From: Priapulus caudatus
Taxonomy: Eukaryota; Priapulida; Priapulimorpha; Priapulimorphida; Priapulidae
NCBI RefSeq assembly: GCF_000485595.1
Contig: NW_014577094.1
Coordinates: 727,026-777,338, forward strand
Length of the DNA stretch: 50,313 nt
Reading direction: 5' to 3'
A program made the position numbers and the translations under genes. Positions 9,669-20,191 of the stretch are shown piece after piece. Under the pieces are notes generated by a model, which was not told where the DNA came from, did not search any database, and worked only from the letters and a program-made list of their open reading frames with translations. Every line of letters starts with the position of its first letter. Within the stretch, counting starts at the first letter, position 1.

Positions 9669-9719
9669 TGCAAGCCTCTTTGTGATATATTATTATAATA
9701 TATCACAAAGAGGCTTGCA
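9669..9719. repeat. Perfect 51-nt palindrome (25-bp arms, 1-nt loop)
   Basis: It starts TGCAAGCCTCTTTGTGATAT; the second half is the exact complement around a single central T. No flanking direct repeat is visible, and the arm does not match the ARRAGT family. Transcription through it would give a perfect 25-bp hairpin. Confidence 0.9.
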
Positions 9720-9839
9720 AAACTAAATCTGAAGGCTTCTAGAAATAGGGTTGCATCGCAATAACCGCTGATGAAATTATTACACATTTTGCCAGGTACT
9801 TTATACTCATACTATATGGTTTCATGTCTCCCCAGCCAC

Positions 9840-10104
9840 CGCCGCCGCCGCTCGGTCCGCCGCAGAGAATTTCCCTTTTGCTCTATAACTCGGCCCCTAA
9901 TTGACCTAGCGTGACCAAACTTGGTATACTTACCCATCTTGGGGAAAAGGTGTGTCGCGTACCGAAACCAGGTCACTGCAACCTTTATTTGACCTTGACC
10001 TTGACCTTGACCTTCATCATATTTCCCTCCCGCTCTATAACTCGGCCCCTAATTGGCCTAGCGCGACCAAACTTCGTATACTTACACATCTTGGGGAGAA
10101 CACG
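9840..10104 (+). repeat. Duplicated 80-bp transposon core with TGACCT array
   Basis: After CCGCCGCCGCCGC, the block CTATAACTCGGCCCCTAATT plus GACCAAACTT and ATCTTGGGG occurs at about 9880-9945 and again at about 10033-10100. Between them lie four head-to-tail TGACCT copies. The block parallels ATAACTCAGGAACCGTTTGACC in the HINE copies, suggesting a related element with undefined ends. Confidence 0.6.
9990..10014 (+). promoter_or_regulatory. Four tandem TGACCTTGA half sites
   Basis: Four direct TGACCT units give overlapping TGACCTTGA sites. On the other strand these read TCAAGGTCA, the extended monomer half site of NR5A/ERR-type receptors. Function is inferred from the motif only. Confidence 0.35.
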
Positions 10105-10470
10105 GGGGATACATGTAGTTGGCAACAACTGCCCTTTCTAGTTTTATTAACCCAATAACCATGTAATATAATAATATATATAATATTATTAATATTTATG
10201 TTATTAACTGTTGATGTTTGTGGGGATGTTATATGTATGCTCGTAAACACTTGTTTAAATGTATGTCTTCGAACTAGATATGCCGATGGACATGCCGATG
10301 GTGGAAAGTTAAGGTCGAGGAAGCAATAGGAATAGCAATGGGATATTTTTTCTTTGTGACGTGTACGAACACTGGATACTCTGGTACACGATAGATTTCT
10401 TTCTACTGACTCAAAACCTGTTGGTCGATGACGCTGCTTGTGCTCACCTCAGGTCACGGGAAAATATAGG
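10105..10470. other. AT-rich spacer
   Basis: It contains an ATAATATATATAATATTATT run near 10170. No gene is recognised. Confidence 0.5.
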
Positions 10471-10887
10471 TGAAATGGAAGGAAGGCTGATGAGATGGAG
10501 AGGATGGGGAGTGAGAAGGAGATGGGGAATGGAGAGGAGGGAAGGTATAGGTGGTTAAGTTTAATGGATAAGGAGGAGACGGAATGTAGAGTCGTGTGAT
10601 TAGGAAGAGAGCAAGTATGAGGATTAATATGAGCAGGAGAGGGATGGGCAGCTGGGGGAATGCAGGTGGGGAAGACAGAACGAGGAACGTATAAGAAGGG
10701 GATCGAGAAGGAGGAGGAGGAGGCGGAGGAGGAGAAAATAAAAAGTAAAGCAGGGGAAGAGGAGGATAGAAAGTGGTATCACAGGCAGGCAAGGCAGATG
10801 AAAAAGTTGTATTCTAAGTTGGAAGTATTGGAGTACATGGCAGGCATTTTGTTAGGCATGTTACAAACAGCCATTAAAACTTAATAA
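10471..10887 (+). repeat. Purine-rich (GGA) tract with a weak Glu-rich reading frame
   Basis: The strand is strongly purine-biased (GAGGAG, GGGAAG) for about 300 bp. The frame 10660-10884 reads a Glu/Lys-rich stretch followed by a less repetitive end (RKWYHRQARQMKKLYSKLEV... then TAA). The non-repetitive tail could be a decayed coding exon, but no family is recognised and no upstream start or splice signal is convincing. The long Pro-rich frame on the opposite strand is simply the complement of the purine tract. Confidence 0.5.
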
Positions 10888-11458
10888 CCTGTCAAATGTG
10901 ACTTCAAAGCGCTTATAATTCGACCACACCATGTGATAGAAAAACGAACATGGTTGTCGTTTGAACATTAGACACGTCCGCGCATGTGTTTCTTGTCTAA
11001 CTCGATCCTTTATTACCATTTATTCACCATAGCTGATGACAGCCATTTTATTCTTGCGCGGTGATTGCAGCCTTGCACACAACCAAGTGGTGAAAACTGG
11101 AAGCATTTCCAGCCGGTTTCATTCAGAGTTGTGTTGTTTCTATTTACGTCGCTGCGATACGCTACTCATGAGTCCTCCTCACTACTCACGAGTCCTACGC
11201 TGTGTCCTCCTCATCATGAGTTCGCTGCTTGTCCCGTCCTAGTGAACATGCTTCATGTTGGGGGCACGGCCGTATTGGTGTTGTCTTCATCCGTACCACA
11301 GGGCGATCGATCACCATGGAAGGGGTTTTATTTGATTATTGGCGTTTTCTGTTGATGGAGGTATTGTTTCTGTTTTGTTTTTGTTTAATCTATGGTCCAT
11401 TTGCCAGAGCAGAAAATCATATTCGACCGTTGGTGTTTCTGTTCGTGTTGGTTCATTT
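10888..11458. other. Unassigned region
   Basis: It holds short overlapping frames without recognisable domains, and small ACTCATGAGTCCTCCTCA-like repeats at 11163-11220. Confidence 0.45.
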
Positions 11459-12585
11459 TTAGCTCACCTTGACATCGTCAAGCTGAGCTATTGCCATGGG
11501 TTGTCGTCCGTCGTACGTCTGTCCTTCCGTCAACATTTGGCTATGGTCAATGATAACTCAGGAATCGTTTGACCCACATGTTTGAAATTGGGTAGAGTTG
11601 TTACTGCTATGCTCCCATATTGAACTTCCTATTTTGGAGCACGCCAGTCGACGTACTTTTGAGCCACGGCAATTTTTTGGCAAAAATGGGAATTGCCAAT
11701 AGTCAGTTCAGGTTCAACGGATTTTGCTCATTTTTGGTGTGTGAATGAATAAGGGGTAGGGGTTTTGATATTTAAAAAAAATTATGCAAATTAGGTAGGT
11801 TTTGGCAATTATATAGCATATTATATAGACACGCAGATAACAGTCTGTGGTGTCACACTCGTCTGGTTCGTTTTACAAGATTTCATTGACAATATCTTTA
11901 ATGAAAAATTGGTTTTTTCCTCTCCACCCTGCCGATAAAACGTCTATATTAGAGTAAATTTTTACAAAACATGTCGGAACGCAGCATAACCTATTTATTT
12001 CGAAAGCCATCGCTAAGAAACATCAAAGCGGGTATAGCGCCATCTACCGTCACAAATTGTGATTTATTTTGGTTTATAAATTATTGCGATATACAGATGG
12101 CAACCGTGTGCTAGCTACCGCCTAGAAAAACTCATACGAACTAAACACTTCCATACAACCAATTAACCTTTGACAAAAGTTGTGTTATGGGCAGGGAAAC
12201 ATTATTGTCACGTGGTATATAGCAGCTACGTGGAATAAGCGTATCCTCTCAATCTTACACGTTACACATCGGGACCTCCGCTTTTAGGCAGTGCCTAAAT
12301 CTGAATATTATAAAAACGTTAAATGGCGATCATTTAGGTGTAACGCCATCACTCGCCCACTTCTCAGACTTTCACATCTCAAACATTTATTTTCACATAA
12401 AAAATTACACATATAATTATCAAGAGTATATAATGGGAGTTCTCCCATATATATACTCTTCGTTTCTATAATGTACGTCGATGGTTGCTCAATTAAAACT
12501 GACTTCTTCTCACTCACTCATTTGTGTCCTTTTTTTGTGGTGATATATATATCGAGCTATGTACAGTGTCATTGACACTTTCATT
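11459..12585 (+). mobile_element. HINE-like element, copy 4
   Basis: The head is TTAGCTCACC with the hairpin CTTGACATCGTCAAG and a short, decayed GTCC run. The tail carries AGTGTCATTGACACT and TTCATT, but an ATATATATATC expansion lies inside the 3' GGTGAGCTA motif. The body shares with copy 6 a block containing AAAACATGTCGGAACGC and GGCAACCGTGTGCTA. The ATCAAGAGTATATAATGG palindrome is at 12420-12460 with arms of about 17 bp. Confidence 0.8.
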
Positions 12586-14043
12586 AGATTGTGTTGTTGT
12601 CATTTACAAACGCACTGCACATTTGGCTTTTACATCATGCTGTTTTAATTACCAAAGTACTTCGAATGTTCTATAGCATCTTAAAGAGTATTGTTTTATA
12701 TTTGTGTTAATACAGTTTATCCATACAGTTTTGTTCCCGTATGTTGGTTTGAAAGGTATTGCATTACTCTTCGTTTTGAAGCTATATTATTCGCAAAGGG
12801 AATCTGTTTTCAGAACCATTCTGTTGACTTCAGAGGAAACTGTATGTTTTATGTAGGGAATAAGTCAATCAGCTACCACTCCGTATCTTTGCACGATTTG
12901 TTGGTTTTATGGATTCTTAACTATGCACATGCAGTTACCTCTACGACCTCGCTGCTTGGTGAATGAATATGCCTCACGACTGCCAGCTCATTTAGCATGC
13001 ACGTTAATATCGTCTCGGGCAGTTGGAGGTGTCTCCTTACACAGAATGATCATTTTTAGAAATTTCCTATTAATGCCATTGAGCAGAAGATAATTAAATA
13101 TGGCGATTGAATTGTGTGCATTTAATCTTTATGGGTGTTATATTTCTCAACACTAATTTGTGTCCACGGTTGAACACCAGATAAATCAGGTCATAGAAAA
13201 TTCATTATATACACGTCACTTCATTTATATCCCATGCTAAATTTTTCGATCATAATTATAATTACTGGTATGGTATGAGATTGCTTTGCCATATCCGAAG
13301 CATTATTGTGTTCATATTAAAAAAGTTTTTTGCCATCTCTTCAGAATTATATTGTCATGCACCAAGCTGTGATACTGCTGCCGTGGTTCAATGATCAACT
13401 AATGTCACTTCACATTCTTGTTGCGTTATATGCATTTTCGTTTTTATTGGCCTATTCTCAAATGAAAAGAAATGCTGGTTTCAATGTAATGTCACTCCAA
13501 GCGTAGACACCGTTGTGTGAATCAGTGTCATGGTTTTATGCAGTAGACGGAACAGAAAGTAACATTTATACACGGATTTATGTAGATTTTTTTCTTGTTA
13601 TTGTGTTAATTTGTCGATAACAGTCAAATGTTGGCAATTGGGGGCAAAAAGGGTTGGGCGCATTTCATACGGACACATAGGAAGGTCTAAATATTAATAA
13701 AATGCCGGTGAACTTTACCTATGAAACAATCGCACCTATTGTCATGACGGCGCGGGGTTATGCTTCTATCTCCAGCAGCAGCAGCAGCGTCCGTGGGAGC
13801 AGCAGTGATACGTATTGGGATATACTGAGGAATGCCGCCGATACTCGAGTAATGGATCCATATACTGTATACTTGGTGCGAGCATTGCACTGTACTTGTA
13901 TAAAGAGTTGGTGCAAATATTTGTGTTTTTTTCTGGCCATCTTCTCCGTGGAAAGATGAGGTGGATGGTGGTGGCGTGAAGCCCAGCCTGCTGATATTAC
14001 CTCCGCGGAGACGCGGGCTGATGACCCCGCTGGCACGAGGCTG
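12586..14043. other. Unassigned region, no convincing gene
   Basis: The frame at 13702-13959 contains a Ser run from an AGC repeat and then ordinary sequence. It has no recognised family and no clear splice donor, so it is not called as a gene. The rest is AT-rich and featureless. Confidence 0.45.
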
Positions 14044-14174
14044 CCCGTTTGTATGTGTCTGTCTGTCTGACTGCCTCTCTGTCTGTGTGTCTGTCTGTCT
14101 GTCTGCCTGCCTGCCGGCCTGCCGGCCTGCCTGCCAGCCTGTCTGCCTGCCTGCCTGCTGGCCTGCCTGCCTGT

Positions 14175-14207
<33 letters not shown>

Positions 14208-14295
14208 TGCATGTCTGTCTGTCTGCCTGCCGCCTCTCCAGTCTCCACATAACTGGCTCTTCACCCGTAGGTCTGTCTGTCTGTTTCTCTGTCTG

Positions 14296-14335
<40 letters not shown>

Positions 14336-14482
14336 TGTGTCTGTCTGTCTTTCAGCCTATCTAAAAATCTGTCTGCCTACCCTGCTTATCAGTGCCTGCA
14401 TGCCTGCATGCCTGCATGCATGCCTTCCTGTCTGTCTGTCTGTATGTCTGTCTGTCTGTCTTCCTGCTTACATGCCTGCGTG
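14044..14482. repeat. CTGT/CTGC and TGCG tetranucleotide microsatellite
   Basis: A long interrupted array: CTGT and CTGC units at 14058-14235, TGCG units at 14296-14337, and CTGT/CATGCCTG units to 14482. All three frames on both strands stay open because the unit has no stop, which explains the apparent 160-190 residue frames. Confidence 0.9.
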
Positions 14483-15414
14483 CATGCTTGCCTGCTTCCA
14501 TAACGTCCCCAGAACGTGAACTCTGCGCTGAGCAGCGGCGATACATGCAGTGGGTGACGGCGCCTGAGTCATCATACTGCGTGCCAGCCAGCCGGTGACA
14601 CATGTTTCTGTGCTGTTGTGTTCGTAACGTGGGTGTGAGTAGGTTGCTGTTCTATGTTTGCCAACGCATAGTACGGGCATCGTACGGTGAAAGTCAAACT
14701 GGCGATACTACTTCGTCCGAGGAAGGCGCAACCCCCGCAAGTTGTGTCGGATGCAGTAATTTCGAGTTACTAGCGGATTTTTCCCCTGCGACGTCTTCAT
14801 GGATTTATCGAAGATGACTGTGACAAGTGTATACAGTGAGTGTTTGCAGTGCTCCTTCTCAACAATGGCCTAATGCAGTTCGTGCACGTTCGATTTTCCC
14901 GCAGCGTACCGTTTGGCGAGCAGAAGCAGTGAGAAGGAATGTGATCTGAGACCGTGTCGCACCGTGTACTGCTGTACCGATGGCGTGAATCTGCAGGCAT
15001 TACTGAAAATCGTGGGGGTCGTTACACGTGTAGGGGGTTTTGCTCGCATCCCTGCATTGTTCATTCGGGATTCTGCGCACAGATGACGGTTGCGCGTGTT
15101 GTAGGCGCGAGCCTTTTCCTCGATTAATTTTTTAGACGTTTATCGCCAAATGTCATCACTGCATCAGGTTTGCAGTGCAATTAATTAACCAGTAGTCATC
15201 CTACAGCTATCACCTGCATTCGTGAGGAGAAAATGGGGTGGCAATTAGTATAATTACATGGTGTTGTTAGATAGTTGTCATTTTACAATCACTTGGCTTG
15301 GTGTATGAGAGAATAATCAGAAGGCAAGCTAATAATTGAATGCTTAGGAATATTTGGTTTTTGGATGAAATATATATATATGTATATGTATAGCGATACA
15401 AAACATTCCATGAG
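14483..15414. other. CpG-containing region, possible promoter zone
   Basis: CpG dinucleotides are visibly commoner at about 14500-15100 than in neighbouring DNA. No TATA box or conserved coding segment is recognised. It is one candidate for the missing 5' part of the TMCC transcription unit, but the sequence alone does not prove this. Confidence 0.3.
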
Positions 15415-15510
15415 CTAGCGAGAATCAGAGAGAGGATTGGGAGAAAGAAAGAAGAGAGATATGGGGAGAGGCAGAGAGAGAGACAGAGAGATAGATAGAT
15501 AGATAGAGGG

Positions 15511-15550
<40 letters not shown>

Positions 15551-15553
15551 CGT
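15415..15553. repeat. GA/GATA microsatellite
   Basis: AGAGAG runs with interspersed ATAGATAGATAG units. Confidence 0.9.
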
Positions 15554-16678
15554 GAAAGAATGCGAGAAAGGGGGACGTATGCGCACGCTCACTCATGCAC
15601 GTTGTGGGAGTAGTTGGGTCTGCAAGATGATTCCGTATCCAGTAGTGCCACAGGAGAAAAGGGAACGTGTGGCATTTGGAGGGTGTATATCACACTATAG
15701 GCAGAACATCTCACATACCCTGCAGGGTCTATCAGCAGACACATGTGATAGTTTGTATTCAGGTGAAGTACACAGGTGAGGTACTCAGGTGAAGATTTCA
15801 GGTAGAGTTGCACAGCTGACGTGGGATTATAGCTGGTCGAAGAGAAAATCAATCCTACGTATTGTAGGTGAGCATACAACCCACTCAGCTCTTCAAACAT
15901 TGCATGCGTACACGCACGGTGGGTCTTTCTGCTGGTGTAAAATGGGATTGGCTGCTGATGGGAACATGCAGCCACACAGAACGTATTGCGAACATGTGAT
16001 ATTTGGGCATGGTAACTGTATGACTACTCACATGTCGGTTAGTTATGCATGGTATCATTGCTATGTAATGCACCTGAAGCCCATGCAGCGAGTAGTCTTC
16101 ATTATCTCGTTACAATATTTATCTAACTTTATGGTGCATTTACCGTGGCTCTTCTATCTGATACTGCATGTACGCTAGAAGCATCATCACTATCGTGCGT
16201 GTAGGTTGCAGGAAGCAGCGGTTCGTATACGCTTCTCTACATTGCAGCTTCAGCTTCAGAGCTGTCTGCTCAGTGCTGATCAGCAATTAATCGTGGCAAG
16301 AAATTTCGTTCTTGACGGCATTGCTATGGTACACCACTGCAGAAACGATCAAGTCACAGAAAGAGTAGGTGGCATCACTACAGGTGTAGTTCACTGTAGG
16401 TATTGGTCAGCGCGGATATTGGTCAGTGCTGCAAATGTGGCATCACTGCAGGTCTATGTGTTGCAGTTATTAGTACAAGTGAGTTATCGAAATTTACTTT
16501 GGTAATTGCGTGAAAACACTAATATATATAATTGCATTTTAATTTTATAATATAATACAATGTAACTGTAAGTATTCTTGTTTGCAAAGGAGCAGTTCTA
16601 GCTGCTCATGAACTGCTGCGTGACTGTATGGTTTGAGATATAAAGCATGAAAAGTGAATTTTTTATACATAAAATGGA
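15554..16678. other. Unassigned region
   Basis: Overlapping chance frames on both strands (up to 129 residues) have no domain signature. Short CAGGT-rich motifs recur at 15715-15805. Confidence 0.4.
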
Positions 16679-16730
16679 CATTAGGCCTCTCCCTTAAGAC
16701 ATTAGGCCTCTCCATTAGGCCTCTCCCCTA
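16679..16730. repeat. ATTAGGCCTCTCC short tandem repeat
   Basis: Three to four copies of ATTAGGCCTCTCC abut the left end of the next element. They resemble its TAGGCCTAG terminus and may derive from it. Confidence 0.75.
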
Positions 16731-17184
16731 GGCCTAGCGCACACACTCGATCAAAACGGGAAATTTTGTTTTCCAGCGTTTCGCGTTCTGCTCGGCGAGC
16801 AAGCGCACACACGCCACCCGCCATAGCACACAGCTGAGCAAAACATACAGAAACACTGCGTACAGCGCCGCTATCACATGACATCAAAAATAGCCATCCA
16901 ATGGACATCCAATTTTGTGTGTCATGTGATATTTTTAAGGATATTGATTGGAGACCGTCTGTGGCGTTTCTCTGTGTAGCAGAACGATTGACGCACACAC
17001 CCGAGCAAAACGTACGCTCAGGCGAAAACACGTTCCGCGAATCATACATTGCTTGTTCAGCGAAACACGTTCAGCTGAGCAATGTTTTTTGTTTCGGGAA
17101 TCCGCACACAGCCACGAACATGGAGCGAAACACGTTTTGCTCCACCACGTTCAGGGTGTTTTGCTCGGGTGTGTGCGCTAGGCT
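16731..17184. mobile_element. Harbinger-type MITE (GCCTAGCGCACACAC termini)
   Basis: The left end is GGCCTAGCGCACACACTCGA and the right-end complement is AGCCTAGCGCACACACCCGA, followed on both sides by (T)CAAAAC. CTA precedes and TTA follows, a near match to a TWA/TTA target duplication. The interior repeats GAGCAAAAC and ACACGTTC motifs in both orientations. Length is 454 bp, with no transposase. Confidence 0.75.
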
Positions 17185-18534
<1,350 letters not shown>

Positions 18535-18700
18535 CAGGGGCGTGTACAGGGGACCCCCTGGACCCCCCCCCCTGCTCGCGCAGAAAACGCATCTGAGGGG
18601 GTCTAATTTCAAAAAATGTATGGGGGAGGGCCCCCCAGACCTCCCCCCCCCTCGCGTGCTCGCTACTGGTGTCCCTCCCCACATTTCAAAATGGATTTGT
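18535..18700. mobile_element. hAT-like terminal fragment
   Basis: CAGGGGCGTGTACAGGGGAC is followed by GGGGGAGGGCCCCCCAGAC-type C/G blocks, typical of degenerate hAT ends. No opposite terminus is identified. Confidence 0.45.
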
Positions 18701-19664
18701 GCGCCTGCTTGCTAATATATAGCAAGTGAGCGTCATTTCACTTGCCCCGGGTGATTGTAGTAGAATACTACGAGCAGCCTTCTGGTCATCCCCTAGTAAT
18801 GATAGTGGTATAAACATCAACGTGATTTTAGTTTATAGGCGCGTGAGTCCACCCAAAAAGGTCCATCCAAAATGAAGTCGAGATATCATCTAGTCCAAAA
18901 TGAAGTAGGCTTAAAAGTTGGCTTGTGGAAGTTGCAGGCTGTGGTGCAGTGTTGGTGGAAAATAAGGCTCTCTTGTTCGCTTCGGTCGTGTAACACTAAC
19001 AAGTAACAGAGCTCTAGTGCCCGTGGTCGCCTAACTGGCATTTCATCAACATTCTCAGCATATTTGATAACAATTTTAATGAATACATCATCGACTAATG
19101 ATGTCATGAGCACGCAGCTGTACATGTGCAGCGAATGCCTTCTCACAGCTAATGTTTTAGAAAAATGCTGGGATAAACATGGCATATACTAATTAGATGA
19201 GCTTACTGATGAAATGTCGGACACGATTTGCACAGTCTGAATGTGTCGCCATTGATCTTACATGGAATATATCGGCATATATCAAAATTTGTTCTCCCAA
19301 GTTGTCATGTCTTATTGTGATAATCTGATAGATCTATATGCAATTTATTGGAAGTCAGTGTAATATGACAGTATTAGATCATGGTAGCCTTGAGAAAGTC
19401 ACTTCTTTTGTCATTAGCAGTCTTCAACATTCTTTCTTCTAACAATAACTTGTATCTGCAGCGTTTTCATGCCTCCTCTTCGGGAATTTATATTAGCAGT
19501 TTGTATGTTTTGGTCGTGCTTTGACATCCAACGTATAAGTGCGTTTTAAATTCAGAGAACATTGTATTTGTTGAGAAACTATGTTACTAACTTACTAGTA
19601 ACTGCTTTTTGGCACACTTTTTTGTTAGTTTGTTGTGGAGCTTGTTATGGCCCAGTTTATTTAA
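18701..19664. other. Unassigned region
   Basis: AT-rich, no recognised gene, RNA or repeat. Confidence 0.45.
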
Positions 19665-19672
19665 CTACCAGG

Positions 19673-20037
19673 TAGGTGTGATCGATTAATCGATGTATCG
19701 ATGTATTGCAATCAAACCTTGACGATACACGTATATTTATGTTTGACCATTCACGATACACGTGTCGATACTCTGATAATTAAAATCCATATTATTTACT
19801 AGCGTATTTTCATCCAAACAAAAGAAACAACACAATTCGCAATTCCATGGCAGTTGTTTTCTCAGCGCTCGACGTTACTGATTTTTAAGCATTCGCATGA
19901 TTGGTAGAGTCCCGGTTAAGTGGATAATGTGCAGGGTAGTTGCTCTTGAAGGTATCGTGATGCGTATCGTATCGGTAAGGCTGTATCGTGTATTACGGAT
20001 CATATCGTGAGCTACCCGTATCCTCCTCGCACCCTTA
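19673..20037. mobile_element. hAT-like MITE with imperfect 8-bp duplication
   Basis: The left end is TAGGTGTGATCGATTAATCG and the right-end complement TAAGGGTGCGAGGAGGATAC. The flanks CTACCAGG (19665-19672) and ATACCAGG (20038-20045) match at 7 of 8 positions. The interior is rich in CGATAC/GTATCG in both orientations. Length is 365 bp, with no transposase. Confidence 0.65.
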
Positions 20038-20077
20038 ATACCAGGCACCTAATACCAGGCACCTAATACCAGGCACG
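20037..20077. repeat. 14-bp tandem repeat TAATACCAGGCACC
   Basis: There are three copies. The repeat includes the right target copy ATACCAGG of the preceding hAT-like element and probably expanded after its insertion. Confidence 0.85.
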
Positions 20078-20135
20078 TAACTGCCAGCTACATGGAAGTA
20101 ACATAACGGTGTGAACTCGGGAGTATAGCATCTTA

Positions 20136-20191
20136 GATTTTATCAGGAGTTAATAAAGACAAATTTGTCTTTATTAACTCCTGATTTTATC
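20136..20191. mobile_element. Mini-palindrome element with 9-bp direct repeats
   Basis: The core 20145-20182 is a perfect 38-bp palindrome (19+19) beginning AGGAGTTAATAAAGACAAA. It is bracketed by identical GATTTTATC copies at 20136-20144 and 20183-20191. Because ATC and GAT also continue the dyad, the exact insert boundary is ambiguous, but the 9-bp direct repeat is exact. No other sequence is carried. Confidence 0.85.

Noticed and set aside
13702-13959. 85-residue frame with a Ser run
   Set aside because: The Ser run is an AGC repeat. There is no recognised family, no convincing donor in the needed phase, and the 3' half is ordinary sequence, so it is not called as a gene or as TMCC exon 1.
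13687-14503. Reading frames of up to 187 residues on both strands
   Set aside because: They lie over the CTGT/CTGC and TGCG microsatellite, whose units lack stop codons in any frame; the translations are Cys/Leu/Pro or Gln/Ala/Gly/Arg repeats.
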